DNA of 64,000 nt from Solibacillus isronensis (GCF_900168685.1 NZ_FVZN01000014.1:558001-622000); one strand, 5' to 3'; numbered from the stretch's first letter, positions 27,288 to 37,193 are shown. A program made the numbers and translations. The notes: generated from the letters alone by a model not told the origin.

Positions 27288-28427
27288 ATGAGCAACTTAC
27301 AGAAAACCAAACTGCTAGTTGTTGATGATTCCGCCTTTATGCGGAAGCTAATAAGCGATTTTTTTTCGGATCATCGGCATATTGAAGTCATCGGGTCTGC
27401 ACGTAATGGGAAAGACGCCATTAAAAAGATTGAGCAGCTTAAACCCGATGTCGTAACAATGGATGTGGAAATGCCGGAAATGAATGGGATGGAAGCGTTA
27501 AAAGAAATTATGCAAAAGTATCCATTGCCTGTCATTATGCTCTCAAGTACGACAAAGCGCGGAGCAGAAAATACATTAATGGCAATGGAGTACGGAGCAG
27601 TCGATTTTGTTGCTAAACCAAGCGGTTCCATTTCATTGGATTTACATAAAATTAAGGATGAACTTGTACGAAAAGTGGAAGGGGCATCTAAAGTAACGGT
27701 TTCAAAATTGAAAAAACCTTTCCGTAAATCGACAGTCGCAAATCAAGCGATCCGTCATCCTTTCAACAATCAAGAATCTAAAGTAAAAAGTTTGCTAAAG
27801 CCAACCGTCAACATCGATATACCGATAAAAAAGACGGAGTGGAGCAAAACTTCAAAGAAAATTATTTTAATCGGGACTTCAACTGGTGGTCCGAGGGCTT
27901 TACAGGAAGTCATTACGAAAATTCCCGCAAATGTGGGTGCTCCGATTTTAATCGTGCAGCATATGCCTGCAGGTTTTACAAAATCGTTGGCAGCAAGACT
28001 TGATCAGTTGAGTGAAATTCATGTGAAAGAAGCAGAACAAGGTGACCTGTTGCAAAAAGGAACGGCTTATATTGCACCGGGTGGCTATCATCTTAAATTA
28101 AGAAAAGTCGGGTCATCATTTGCTGTCGTACTCGACAATCAGGAACCGCCAAGAGCAGGCCATCGCCCGTCTGTTGATGTCATGTTTGAAGATGTCAGCC
28201 AGTATTCGGAGTTCGATAAAATTGCCGTTATTATGACGGGAATGGGCTATGACGGATCAAAAGGACTAGTCTCACTCAAAAAAACAGGGAATGTTATGGC
28301 TATTGCCGAGTCAGCAGAAACATGTATCGTATATGGAATGCCAAAAGCTGCCGTGGAAACGCAGCTTGTAGATGAAGTGGCGGATGTTGATGATATTGCC
28401 CAAACAATTATGAAATATATGCCTTAA
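27288..28427 (+). CDS. cheB: CheB, receptor methylesterase/deamidase
   Basis: Removes methyl groups from chemoreceptor glutamates in adaptation. 379 aa. The receiver domain (1-125) has acidic VVDDS and phosphoacceptor D59. A 65-residue basic linker follows. The esterase domain has S198 (GTSTGGPRAL), H225 (QHMPAGF) and D322 (MTGMGYDG). It starts directly after the flhG stop codon. Confidence 0.96.
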   Translation: MSNLQKTKLLVVDDSAFMRKLISDFFSDHRHIEVIGSARNGKDAIKKIEQLKPDVVTMDVEMPEMNGMEALKEIMQKYPLPVIMLSSTTKRGAENTLMAMEYGAVDFVAKPSGSISLDLHKIKDELVRKVEGASKVTVSKLKKPFRKSTVANQAIRHPFNNQESKVKSLLKPTVNIDIPIKKTEWSKTSKKIILIGTSTGGPRALQEVITKIPANVGAPILIVQHMPAGFTKSLAARLDQLSEIHVKEAEQGDLLQKGTAYIAPGGYHLKLRKVGSSFAVVLDNQEPPRAGHRPSVDVMFEDVSQYSEFDKIAVIMTGMGYDGSKGLVSLKKTGNVMAIAESAETCIVYGMPKAAVETQLVDEVADVDDIAQTIMKYMP

Positions 28428-28444
28428 AAAGGGGTGCCCTCTAA

Positions 28445-30541
28445 ATGGAATTAAATCAATATTTGGAAATGTTCATTGAAGAAAGTAAAGAGCATTTACA
28501 AGCATGCAGTGAACACTTATTGGAATTGGAAAAAAATCCGGAAGATTTAACGATTGTCGGAGAGATTTTCCGTTCGGCACATACTTTAAAAGGTATGGCA
28601 GCAACAATGGGCTTTGAAGATTTAGCCGACTTAACACATAAAATGGAAAACATTTTAGATGCGATCCGCAACAGTAAAATTAAAGTGAACGCAGAAATTT
28701 TGGATGTCGTTTTCGAATCGGTGGATCATTTAGAAGAAATGGTATACGACATTGCAGATGGTGGTGACGGTAAACGCAATGTGCAAGCGACAGTGGAAAA
28801 GCTTAAGCGCATAGAAGCAGGTGAACCGGCAACTGCCGCTTCGGAAGAGCCAATTCCTGGTCAGGAAATTGCTGCTGCAATGGTAGCAAATGAATTTGAA
28901 CAGCCAGCTGAAGCATTGGAAATAAAATTATCGTATGATGATTTTGAAAAAACGGTCATTCTGCAATCATCAGAACAAGAATTCAATGCATACGAAATTA
29001 CAGTAGCTTTGCGTGAAGACTGTTTATTAAAAGCAGCTCGTGTATTCATGGTATTCGAAATACTGGAGAAAAACGGGGATGTCATCAAATCTTCGCCGAC
29101 AGTAGACAAATTGGAAGAAGAACAGTTTGATAGTGAATTCCACGTTGCCTTTATTTCGAAAGAGCCAGCTGAAGATTTGCAAAAAATGCTGATGAAAGTC
29201 TCGGAAGTTGATCGTGTAGTGGTCAATAAAATAGACCGGGATGTGTTTGTTACAAAAACTACGGCAATCGAAGTGCCTGCAGAGGAAGTACAGCCACAGC
29301 CTGCAGTACAGGAAACGGTAACTGCCGTAGCTGAAGAACAGCCAAAAACAGCAGTGGCTAAAAACAATACTAGTAAATCTGGGCATGCATCGAGTAAGAC
29401 GATTCGTGTAAATATTGAACGTTTGGATATATTGATGAACTTGTTTGAAGAGCTTGCAATTGATCGCGGTCGACTTTTATCAATCGCAGGTGAAGTGAAT
29501 CACGGAGAACTAAATGAGACAGTAGAACGTATGAGCCGTACAATGGGGGATCTGCAAAATATCGTCTTAACAATGCGCATGGTTCCTGTAGACACAGTAT
29601 TTAACCGTTTCCCGAAAATGGTTCGTCAATTGTCGCGTGATTTAAACAAAAAAATCGAGCTTAATATTGTCGGAGCAGAAACAGAGCTTGACCGTACAGT
29701 AATTGATGAAATTGGAGATCCGTTAGTTCACCTGATCCGCAACTCTGTCGATCATGGAATTGAAAGTCCGGAAGTACGCCGTGCAAAAGGGAAACCTGAA
29801 GAAGGAACGGTGGAACTTCGTGCTTATCATAGCGGGAACTATGTATTCATCGAGATTGAAGATGATGGAGCAGGGATTAACCGCGATAAGGTATTGGCAA
29901 AAGCGCTGTCTAAAGGAATTGTTACACATGAACAATCATTAACAATGACAGACAAGCAGATCAACGAGTTAATTATGGCATCCGGTTTCTCAACAGCTGA
30001 TGTCATTTCGGATGTATCTGGCCGAGGTGTCGGTTTAGATGTTGTTAAAACAACGATTGAATCATTAGGCGGCAACATTTCGATTGAATCAACTCAAAAT
30101 GTCGGGTCGGTCTTCTCAATTCAATTACCGCTGACATTGTCGATTATTTCAGTCATGCTCGTAGAAATTGAAAATGAAATATATGCAATTCCGTTATCAT
30201 CTATTATTGAAACATCGATTATCCGTCAATCAGACATATTAAACGCACATAATCAAAAAGTAATCGATTTCCGTGGTAAAGTTGTGCCGCTTGTATTCCT
30301 GGAGGAAATTTTTGAAGTACCGCGTGCCGAACAAAAAGATGATGGCTTCCATTCAGTCGTAATCGTCCGCAAAGGCGATAAATTAGCTGGTTTAGTAGTC
30401 GATTCATTTATCGGTCAGCAGGAAATTGTGTTGAAATCATTAGGTAACTACTTAACGAATATTTTTGCGATTTCAGGTGCAACGATATTAGGAAACGGAA
30501 AAGTGGCGTTAATTGTAGACTGTAACGCACTGATGAAGTAA
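28445..30541 (+). CDS. cheA: CheA, chemotaxis histidine kinase
   Basis: Kinase that passes phosphate to CheY and CheB. 698 aa. The P1 domain has phosphorylated H46 (FRSAHTLKGMAATMG). A P2 region spans about 150-285. The P3 dimerisation helices start near 320 (IRVNIERLDILMNLFEELAI). The P4 ATPase has N-box HLIRNSVDHGIE, G1 EDDGAGI and G2 DVSGRGVGLDVV. The P5 CheW-like domain makes up the last 130 residues. A short spacer separates it from cheW. Confidence 0.97.
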   Translation: MELNQYLEMFIEESKEHLQACSEHLLELEKNPEDLTIVGEIFRSAHTLKGMAATMGFEDLADLTHKMENILDAIRNSKIKVNAEILDVVFESVDHLEEMVYDIADGGDGKRNVQATVEKLKRIEAGEPATAASEEPIPGQEIAAAMVANEFEQPAEALEIKLSYDDFEKTVILQSSEQEFNAYEITVALREDCLLKAARVFMVFEILEKNGDVIKSSPTVDKLEEEQFDSEFHVAFISKEPAEDLQKMLMKVSEVDRVVVNKIDRDVFVTKTTAIEVPAEEVQPQPAVQETVTAVAEEQPKTAVAKNNTSKSGHASSKTIRVNIERLDILMNLFEELAIDRGRLLSIAGEVNHGELNETVERMSRTMGDLQNIVLTMRMVPVDTVFNRFPKMVRQLSRDLNKKIELNIVGAETELDRTVIDEIGDPLVHLIRNSVDHGIESPEVRRAKGKPEEGTVELRAYHSGNYVFIEIEDDGAGINRDKVLAKALSKGIVTHEQSLTMTDKQINELIMASGFSTADVISDVSGRGVGLDVVKTTIESLGGNISIESTQNVGSVFSIQLPLTLSIISVMLVEIENEIYAIPLSSIIETSIIRQSDILNAHNQKVIDFRGKVVPLVFLEEIFEVPRAEQKDDGFHSVVIVRKGDKLAGLVVDSFIGQQEIVLKSLGNYLTNIFAISGATILGNGKVALIVDCNALMK

Positions 30542-30561
30542 AAGGATAAGAGGTGTGAAGA

Positions 30562-31008
30562 ATGACGAATGCAACAGAGCAAAAAAACTTGAAAGTAATT
30601 GTATTTCAATTAGCAGATAAAGAATATGCCATTCCTGTTTCGCACGTAAAGGGAATCGAAAAATTAATGCATATTACTCGTGTACCGAAAACAGAACGAT
30701 ATGTAAAAGGTGTTATTAACCTTCGGGGTGTTGTAACACCTGTCATCGATTTACGTGAACGTTTTGACTTGCCGGTTTCAGGTAACGAAGAAACAACTCG
30801 AATTATTATTATTACACTGGAAACGATGGAAGTCGGTTTTATTGTCGATTCAGCAAATGATGTTTTGGACATTGATGCATCTTCCATTGAACAGCAGCCT
30901 GAAGTGGTCGGCTCATTAGAAGAAGATTTTATCGCAGGTGTCGCAAAATTGGAAAACCGTTTATTAATTTTACTTCACTTAGATAAAGTATTAAATCCGA
31001 TCGATTAA
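30562..31008 (+). CDS. cheW: CheW, chemotaxis coupling protein
   Basis: Adaptor linking receptors to CheA. 148 aa. Motifs KVIVFQLADKEYAIPVSHVK and VKGVINLRGVVTPVIDLRER are typical. An AAGAGGTGTG site precedes the ATG. In the conserved cheB-cheA-cheW-cheC-cheD order. Confidence 0.96.
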   Translation: MTNATEQKNLKVIVFQLADKEYAIPVSHVKGIEKLMHITRVPKTERYVKGVINLRGVVTPVIDLRERFDLPVSGNEETTRIIIITLETMEVGFIVDSANDVLDIDASSIEQQPEVVGSLEEDFIAGVAKLENRLLILLHLDKVLNPID

Positions 31009-31072
31009 TTTCAATGAATAATTTTCCGGGTAAGCCTCGCTTGCCTGGAATCTATTAAAGTAGGTATTGAAA

Positions 31073-31711
31073 ATGAACTTTAGTGAAAAAATTACGTTGC
31101 TGCATTTAGATGTTTTAAAGGAAATCGGAAATATTGGTGCTGCACATGCGGCTACGGCATTATCGAATTTATTGGGAAAAAAGATCGATATGCGTGTACC
31201 CGACGTGAAGATGGCCTCGTTTAATGAAATGATGGAGCTCGCTGGCGGCTCGGAAAATGCTGTCGTCGGCATTTATCTTCGTATTGAAGGGGATGCACAA
31301 GGAAGCATGTTTTTCATTTTGCCGATTGAGCAGGCAAACCGATTTATTCGAAGTCTCATTCATGATGAATCTTTTGATTTTCACACACCGCCATATTCGG
31401 AAATTGGCTTATCGGCAATGCAGGAAATGGGCAATATTTTATCCGGCTCTTATTTATCCGCTTTATCCGACTTTACAGGTCTTAAAATCTATCCGACGGT
31501 ACCTGGATTAAGTGTCGATATGTTTGGCGCAATTATTAGTATCGGACTTATTGAACTATCACAAGTTAGCGATACAGTCATCGTCATTAACACGTCCATA
31601 TATGAAGAAGTCATGTCTGATGATGATGCAGTAAAGGGGCAGTTCTTCCTGTTACCTGAACCTGATTCATTTGAAGCGATTTTTAAAGCATTAGGAGTGC
31701 CTACGACATGA
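31073..31711 (+). CDS. cheC: CheC, CheY-P phosphatase
   Basis: CheY-P phosphatase that also binds CheD. 212 aa from the ATG at 31073 (site AAAGTAGGT); an in-frame TTG at 31067 would add two residues. Both active-site helices are present: LKEIGNIGAAHAATALSNLL and MQEMGNILSGSYLSALSDF. Ends overlapping cheD by four bases (ATGA). Confidence 0.94.
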   Translation: MNFSEKITLLHLDVLKEIGNIGAAHAATALSNLLGKKIDMRVPDVKMASFNEMMELAGGSENAVVGIYLRIEGDAQGSMFFILPIEQANRFIRSLIHDESFDFHTPPYSEIGLSAMQEMGNILSGSYLSALSDFTGLKIYPTVPGLSVDMFGAIISIGLIELSQVSDTVIVINTSIYEEVMSDDDAVKGQFFLLPEPDSFEAIFKALGVPTT

Positions 31712-32211
31712 TAGTTACACATTCAAGCGAAGTGATTAAAGTAGGTATTGCGCAAATGGATATCGTAAAAGTTCCTAAAACAATCCGTACGTCGGGTTTA
31801 GGTTCTTGTGTTGGTGCAGTCATTTACGACGATTCCAAAAAAGTTGCCGGTATGGTCCATGTCATGCTGCCGGATTCTAGTTTAAATCGGACGGCAACAA
31901 TGAATGCCGCAAAATTTGCCGATACAGGAATTGCTGCTTTAGTTGATCTTTTAAAACAAGAAGGAGCACAACGCTTTAAGCTGAAGGCGAAAATTGCGGG
32001 CGGGGCGCAAATGTTCCAATTTACAGCAGATAAAGATTCCATGAGAATTGGGCCCAGAAATGTGGAAGCTGTAAAAGCGCAGTTAAAAGAACTGGGTATA
32101 CCGCTTATTGCTGAAGATACTGGCGGCAACAGCGGTCGGACTATCGAGTTTAACCCTGAAACATGCATGCTTCAAGTACGGACCGTCAATAAAGGAGTGA
32201 GTGAAATTTAA
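31708..32211 (+). CDS. cheD: CheD, chemoreceptor glutamine deamidase
   Basis: Deamidates receptor glutamines and, with CheC, forms a feedback arm of Bacillus adaptation. 167 aa. Catalytic C34 (SGLGSCVGAVIYD) and H51 (GMVHVMLPDS) are visible, plus the CheC-contact region and KIAGGAQMF. Its stop shares a base with the start of the next gene. Confidence 0.95.
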   Translation: MIVTHSSEVIKVGIAQMDIVKVPKTIRTSGLGSCVGAVIYDDSKKVAGMVHVMLPDSSLNRTATMNAAKFADTGIAALVDLLKQEGAQRFKLKAKIAGGAQMFQFTADKDSMRIGPRNVEAVKAQLKELGIPLIAEDTGGNSGRTIEFNPETCMLQVRTVNKGVSEI

Positions 32212-32579
32212 TGTTTGGTTCAATATTTTATAATTTTTGGGCAGCACTACTTTCATTCGCTGTTTATTTTATCGCTGCAATTCAAAATCCTTATGCGATG
32301 CCGCTGCCGACGATCGGCATAGCTTTGGTCATTGCTGTCATTGCATTTGGTTTAATGTTTCTTATCCGTTACTTCCTTGGATATGTATTTTATACACCGG
32401 AAGCACCTGTTTTGTCACAATCCGAAGAGGAACTTCCTGTAGTGGCGGAAAAGACGGATAAAACAAAGACTGTACCGCAAGGCGATCATACAACAATGGA
32501 AGTTGAAGATGAGAATACGGAAGAAATTGCGCAAGTCGTTCGTTCGATGCTTCAAAGCGATGAATCCCTTACACGGTAA
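32211..32579 (+). CDS. Unassigned small membrane protein between cheD and sigD
   Basis: 122 aa, not recognised. Two membrane segments (about residues 5-24 and 34-59) are joined by a short loop rich in Pro and Met. The cytoplasmic tail is acidic and ends with EEIAQVVRSMLQSDESLTR. The ATG overlaps the cheD stop (TAATG), so it is probably translated with the chemotaxis genes. It is the last gene before a strong terminator. Codon use looks like its neighbours, so recent transfer is unlikely. Position suggests a motility link, but the sequence shows no functional motif. Confidence 0.75.
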   Translation: MFGSIFYNFWAALLSFAVYFIAAIQNPYAMPLPTIGIALVIAVIAFGLMFLIRYFLGYVFYTPEAPVLSQSEEELPVVAEKTDKTKTVPQGDHTTMEVEDENTEEIAQVVRSMLQSDESLTR

Positions 32580-32606
32580 AAGAGTCGTATATCCGGCTCT
32601 TTTTTA
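32578..32606 (+). terminator. Intrinsic terminator inside the fla/che cluster, before sigD
   Basis: AAAAGAGTCG pairs with CGGCTCTTTT (one T-G wobble) around TATATC, followed by a 6-base T-run. It overlaps the stop codon of the preceding small membrane protein. Confidence 0.85.
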
Positions 32607-32649
32607 TTTAGCAGAATATAAGGAAATACTGTGTCGAAATGCTGGATTA

Positions 32650-32679
32650 AATGTATATTAAAAGGCTTTTTGGTATAAT
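32650..32679 (+). promoter_or_regulatory. Candidate extended -10 promoter for sigD
   Basis: TGGTATAAT (TGnTATAAT, -10 at 32674-32679) is a full extended -10. The -35 region is poor. It lies after the terminator and about 45 bp before the sigD start. Confidence 0.5.
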
Positions 32680-32722
32680 AAACACAAATAATGTTACTTT
32701 TCTAATAAAGGGGTGGGTATGT

Positions 32723-33493
32723 TTGACAGAACAAAGGCATAGAGACGAACAATCATTATGGGTTCGTTGGACAAAGAACCGTGATCCCGAAGCAGGCGAT
32801 TTATTAATAAAAAAGTTTAAACCACTCGTATCGTATCATGTACAGCGTATTGCTGTAGGGCTTCCGAAAAATATTTCCAGAGACGACCTGATGAGTCTTG
32901 GGATGATGGGGCTGTTTGATGCGTTAAATAAATTTGATATAAACCGAGATTTAAAATTTGATACGTATGCTTCATTCCGTGTGCGTGGCGCTATTCTTGA
33001 TGGTTTACGTAAAGAGGACTGGCTCCCGAGATCGGCGCGTGAAAAAGCAAAGAAGCTGGAATCGCAAATCGAATCACTTGAGCAAAAGCTGATGCGCCAT
33101 GCGACACCGGAAGAAGTTGCGGCACATATGAATTTGCCGGTCGAAGAAGTGTACCAAACTTTCCAGGAGCATTTTTTCTCGAATGTGCTGTCCATCAATG
33201 AACAGCTGGATCAGGAAGAATCGGAAGGCAAGTCCTTTGTTATCCGTGATGACAATACGAAAACACCCGAGCAGCAAACCGTTCATGTAGAGCTATTAGG
33301 CGATCTGGCTGAAAATATTAAAAAGCTGAATGAAAAAGAACAGCTTGTCATCAGTTTATTTTACTCGGAAGAATTAACATTAACAGAAATCGGCGAAATA
33401 CTGGAACTGTCGACATCAAGAATTTCGCAAATCCACTCTAAAGCATTGTTTAAATTACGTAAATTATTGTCTTCGGAAATGATCAATACGTAA
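32723..33493 (+). CDS. sigD: SigD, sigma factor for motility and chemotaxis (sigma-28 family)
   Basis: Directs transcription of flagellin, motor, receptor and autolysin genes. 256 aa from the TTG at 32723, matching the B. subtilis length and N-terminal region (EQSLWVRWTKNRDPEAGDLL). The site AAAGGGGTGGG sits at 32708-32718. An upstream in-frame ATG at 32651 would run through the promoter-like region. Region 2 (MMGLFDALNKFDINRDLKFD), region 3 and the region 4 HTH (LTEIGEILELSTSRISQIHS) are intact. Unlike B. subtilis it follows a terminator. Confidence 0.95.
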   Translation: MTEQRHRDEQSLWVRWTKNRDPEAGDLLIKKFKPLVSYHVQRIAVGLPKNISRDDLMSLGMMGLFDALNKFDINRDLKFDTYASFRVRGAILDGLRKEDWLPRSAREKAKKLESQIESLEQKLMRHATPEEVAAHMNLPVEEVYQTFQEHFFSNVLSINEQLDQEESEGKSFVIRDDNTKTPEQQTVHVELLGDLAENIKKLNEKEQLVISLFYSEELTLTEIGEILELSTSRISQIHSKALFKLRKLLSSEMINT

Positions 33494-33505
33494 GGAGGCG
33501 GCGTT

Positions 33506-33817
33506 ATGAGCTTAAAGGGACTGGAATTGCAGATTGCGATTCCAAAAACATTTGAGGCAGGCAAAATTGCGGATCAGCGTCAACAAAATACAATCCTGCA
33601 GCAAATGCATGCAAACGAAGCATTGAACAGGGAACTGGAACGCAAACAATTATCCGTCAATGAAACAGAGCATCTGAACGCAGTCAATGATAAGGATCAG
33701 GAAAAAGCTTCCCAAAACGGGGAAGAGCCAATGCAGGAACACAAGAAAAATAAGGAACAGCTAGATCAGAAAGTGCAGCACCCGTTTAAAGGGAATCTTT
33801 TTGATTTTAGTGGCTAG
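33506..33817 (+). CDS. Unassigned charged small protein between sigD and swrB
   Basis: 103 aa, very rich in Glu, Gln, Lys and Asn, no membrane segment, probably mostly helical. The N-terminus (MSLKGLELQIAIPKTFEAGK) and the C-terminus (HPFKGNLFDFSG) look conserved-type, with a low-complexity middle. A GGAGGCGG site precedes the ATG and it lies 12 bp after sigD and 12 bp before the swrB-like gene. I recall no counterpart in B. subtilis 168 at this point. Function is not evident. Confidence 0.75.
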   Translation: MSLKGLELQIAIPKTFEAGKIADQRQQNTILQQMHANEALNRELERKQLSVNETEHLNAVNDKDQEKASQNGEEPMQEHKKNKEQLDQKVQHPFKGNLFDFSG

Positions 33818-33829
33818 GAGCAGTCATCT

Positions 33830-34381
33830 ATGATCGCAGTTATAATTACCTTATTTCTTATCCAGATGATTACGATTTTTGTAATTGTTCTTTTATATAG
33901 TAAGCTTTCTAAGTTTCAGAATTTAGAAAAGCGCCAAAATGAACTGATTAATGAAATGGACAATGCGATTAGTGTATATTTAATGGAGATGAAAGAAGAG
34001 AACGACCGGTTAATCAGTGAACTGAAAAAACCGAATGTTGCTCAAAAGACGGCAACATCCCGTAAAGAGGAGCCTTCGCTGACCTTAAAAGAGCAGCCGG
34101 TAAAAGAACAGGAAATGGAACCGCGCAAATTCGTACCGGTCAAGCAAGCAGCAAGTGCCTATCAAAAGCAAAAAACACAGCAGCATGCCGAAGAAAAAAA
34201 CGATGAAGCAATCGTAAAAGCGGAACCACTTTCTGATGTAAATGATGTCCAGGAACAAAAAATGACGTTTGAGCAGCAAGTAATCCATCATTACCGCAAT
34301 GGAAAAACAATTGAAGAAATTGCAAAAATGATGGAACGCGGGAAAACAGAAATAGAATTACTCGTAAAGTTTCATGCGTAA
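33830..34381 (+). CDS. swrB: SwrB-like swarming motility protein
   Basis: 183 aa. One N-terminal membrane helix (about residues 2-24), a coiled-coil/charged middle (about 30-140) and a C-terminal helix-turn-helix-like segment (NGKTIEEIAKMMERGKTEIE). This layout, and the place right after sigD, match B. subtilis SwrB, a single-pass protein that helps activate flagellar basal-body assembly through FliP. The middle region is not conserved, so the call rests on the ends and context. Confidence 0.75.
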   Translation: MIAVIITLFLIQMITIFVIVLLYSKLSKFQNLEKRQNELINEMDNAISVYLMEMKEENDRLISELKKPNVAQKTATSRKEEPSLTLKEQPVKEQEMEPRKFVPVKQAASAYQKQKTQQHAEEKNDEAIVKAEPLSDVNDVQEQKMTFEQQVIHHYRNGKTIEEIAKMMERGKTEIELLVKFHA

Positions 34382-34386
34382 AGTAG

Positions 34387-34415
34387 TTGCACTTGAAAGT
34401 CTATTATGATATATT
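34387..34415 (+). promoter_or_regulatory. Candidate rpsB promoter
   Basis: TTGCAC lies 17 bp from TATATT (34410-34415). It leaves a leader of about 120 nt before rpsB. Confidence 0.42.
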
Positions 34416-34462
34416 TACAAACGGTGTTAACAATACACACGTATTTTGATGTAGTAAGTGGT

Positions 34463-34483
34463 GCTCGTAAGTCTACGGGTAGC
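34463..34483 (+). promoter_or_regulatory. rpsB leader hairpin
   Basis: GCT-CGTA pairs with TACG-AGC around AGTC, with a three-base bulge (GGT) on the 3' side. It sits in the untranslated leader about 60 nt before the rpsB start. A role in S2 autoregulation would be inference. Confidence 0.4.
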
Positions 34484-34540
34484 TTGTTGCAGATGAAAAA
34501 TACGGAGGAAAAAAACCAAACATATTAGGAGGAAACACTC

Positions 34541-35263
34541 ATGTCAGTAATTTCAATGAAACAATTACTAGAAGCTGGTGTACATTTCGGTCACCAAACT
34601 CGCCGTTGGAACCCAAAAATGAAGAAATATATCTTCGTAGAGCGTAACGGTATCTACATTATCGATTTACAAAAAACAGTTAAAAAATTAGAAGAAGCAT
34701 ACGATTTTATGCGTCAAGTTGGTCAAGACGGTGGTAAAGTTTTATTCGTAGGTACGAAAAAACAAGCACAAGAAGCGATCAAAGAAGAAGCTGAACGTTC
34801 TGGTAACTACTACATCAACCAACGTTGGTTAGGTGGTACTTTAACAAACTTCGGTACTATTCAAAAACGTGTACAACGTATGAAAGATATCGAAAAAATG
34901 GAAGAAGACGGTACTTTCGCTGTACTTCCTAAAAAAGAAGTAATCCAACTTAAAAAAGAGCACGAGCGCTTAGTTAAATTCTTAGGCGGTATCCGTGATA
35001 TGAAAGCTATTCCGGACGTAATGTTCGTTGTAGACCCTCGTAAAGAGCGTATCGCAGTTGCAGAAGCAATCAAATTAAACATCCCTCTAGTTGGTATCGT
35101 AGACACTAACTGTGATCCAGATGAAATTGATTACGTAATCCCTGCAAACGACGATGCTATCCGCGCGGTTAAATTATTAACTGCTAAAATGGCTGACGCT
35201 TTATTAGAAGCTAAACAAGGTGAAGAAGAAGCTCCTGCAGTAGAAGAAGCTACAGCTGAGTAA
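34541..35263 (+). CDS. rpsB: Ribosomal protein S2
   Basis: Small-subunit protein S2 (uS2), 240 aa. N-terminus ([20 protein letters not shown]) and the [20 protein letters not shown] segment are universal. The acidic tail [13 protein letters not shown] is typical. Codon use is strongly biased, as expected for a highly expressed gene. A strong AGGAGG site precedes it. Own promoter and terminator. Confidence 0.98.
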   Translation: MSVISMKQLLEAGVHFGHQTRRWNPKMKKYIFVERNGIYIIDLQKTVKKLEEAYDFMRQVGQDGGKVLFVGTKKQAQEAIKEEAERSGNYYINQRWLGGTLTNFGTIQKRVQRMKDIEKMEEDGTFAVLPKKEVIQLKKEHERLVKFLGGIRDMKAIPDVMFVVDPRKERIAVAEAIKLNIPLVGIVDTNCDPDEIDYVIPANDDAIRAVKLLTAKMADALLEAKQGEEEAPAVEEATAE

Positions 35264-35274
35264 TTCACTGTTAG

Positions 35275-35314
35275 AAAAGGTGATAAGTGGATGAACCCCT
35301 TATCACCTTTTTTT
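35275..35314 (+). terminator. Intrinsic terminator of rpsB
   Basis: AAAAGGTGATAAG pairs perfectly with CTTATCACCTTTT around an 11-nt loop and continues into a seven-base T-run. Because tsf follows, it may be leaky or tsf has its own promoter. Confidence 0.92.
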
Positions 35315-35343
35315 GAGAAATGAATTTGAAGATGTATGAATCG

Positions 35344-35372
35344 TTGAAAAATAGCGGTTTATCGCTTAAAGT
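35344..35372 (+). promoter_or_regulatory. Candidate tsf promoter
   Basis: TTGAAA lies 17 bp from TAAAGT (4/6 match to TATAAT), between the rpsB terminator and tsf. Confidence 0.3.
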
Positions 35373-35421
35373 ATGAAATAGTGTAAATAAATTTTTCATT
35401 ATATTTAGGAGGAAACTCAAC

Positions 35422-36306
35422 ATGGCAAACATTACTGCACAATTAGTAAAAGAATTACGCGAAAAAACAGGCGCAGGTATGATGGACTGTAAAAAAGCAT
35501 TAGTATCAACAGAAGGTGACATCGATGCTGCAATCGATTTCCTACGTGAAAAAGGTTTAGCTGCTGCTGGCAAAAAAGCTGACCGTATCGCTGCTGAAGG
35601 TACAACTTACATTTTAGAAAACGGTAATGAAGCGATTCTTTTAGAAGTAAACGCTGAAACAGACTTCGTTGCGAAAAACGACAAGTTCCAAATTTTAGTT
35701 TCTTCTTTAGCAGAGCAATTATTATCTGCTAAACCAGAATCAGTAGAAGCTGCTTTAGAATTAGAAAAAGACGGCGTGAAAATCGCTGACCAAATTTCTA
35801 CAGCTACAGCTACAATCGGTGAAAAAATCTCATTACGTCGTTTCGAAATCAAAACAAAAACTGATGCAGATGCATTCGGTTCTTACTTACACATGGGCGG
35901 ACGTATTGGTGTATTAGTAGTTCTTGAAGGTTCTACTGACGCTGCTGCTGCAAAAGATATCGCTATGCATATCGCTGCAATCAACCCAACTTACATTTCT
36001 CGTGACGAAGTTTCTGCTGACGAAGTTGAACGTGAGCGCAAAGTATTAACTGAGCAAGCGTTAAACGAAGGTAAACCAGAAAACATCGTAGCGAAAATGG
36101 TAGAAGGCCGTCTTGGTAAATACTTCGAAGACGTATGCTTATTAGACCAAGCTTTCGTTAAGAACTCAGATCAAAAAGTACGCGACTTCGTAAACTCATT
36201 AAATGCTACTGTAACAAGCTTCACTCGTTATGCTGTTGGTGAAGGTATCGAGAAGCGTGAAGATAACTTCGCTGAAGAAGTAATGAGCCAAGTTAAAGGT
36301 AACTAA
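35422..36306 (+). CDS. tsf: Elongation factor Ts
   Basis: Nucleotide exchange factor for EF-Tu. 294 aa. The N-terminal UBA-like domain holds the motif [16 protein letters not shown], followed by the core with [13 protein letters not shown] and the [15 protein letters not shown] region. AGGAGG site. Codon bias as in rpsB. Flanked by terminators on both sides. Confidence 0.98.
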   Translation: MANITAQLVKELREKTGAGMMDCKKALVSTEGDIDAAIDFLREKGLAAAGKKADRIAAEGTTYILENGNEAILLEVNAETDFVAKNDKFQILVSSLAEQLLSAKPESVEAALELEKDGVKIADQISTATATIGEKISLRRFEIKTKTDADAFGSYLHMGGRIGVLVVLEGSTDAAAAKDIAMHIAAINPTYISRDEVSADEVERERKVLTEQALNEGKPENIVAKMVEGRLGKYFEDVCLLDQAFVKNSDQKVRDFVNSLNATVTSFTRYAVGEGIEKREDNFAEEVMSQVKGN

Positions 36307-36346
36307 TTAAATTACAACTTAAATTAACATTAATTTAAGCAAACAG

Positions 36347-36378
36347 TAGGGAGCACCATTTGCGTGTTCCCTATTTTT
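36347..36378 (+). terminator. Intrinsic terminator of tsf
   Basis: TAGGGAGCAC pairs with GTGTTCCCTA (one G-T wobble) around a 7-nt loop, then TATTTTT. Confidence 0.85.
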
Positions 36379-36455
36379 AAAGAAATCTATTTTTGAATGA
36401 AGCGAAGTACGATACATAAAAACACAATCGTATTTCCTTTTAAATAAATGAGTAA

Positions 36456-37192
<737 letters not shown>

Positions 37193-37193
<1 letters not shown>

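Noticed and set aside
28861-29367. 168-codon minus-strand frame opposite cheA
   Set aside because: Ser/Thr-rich composition follows from cheA codon use; no ribosome binding site or homologue-like motif.
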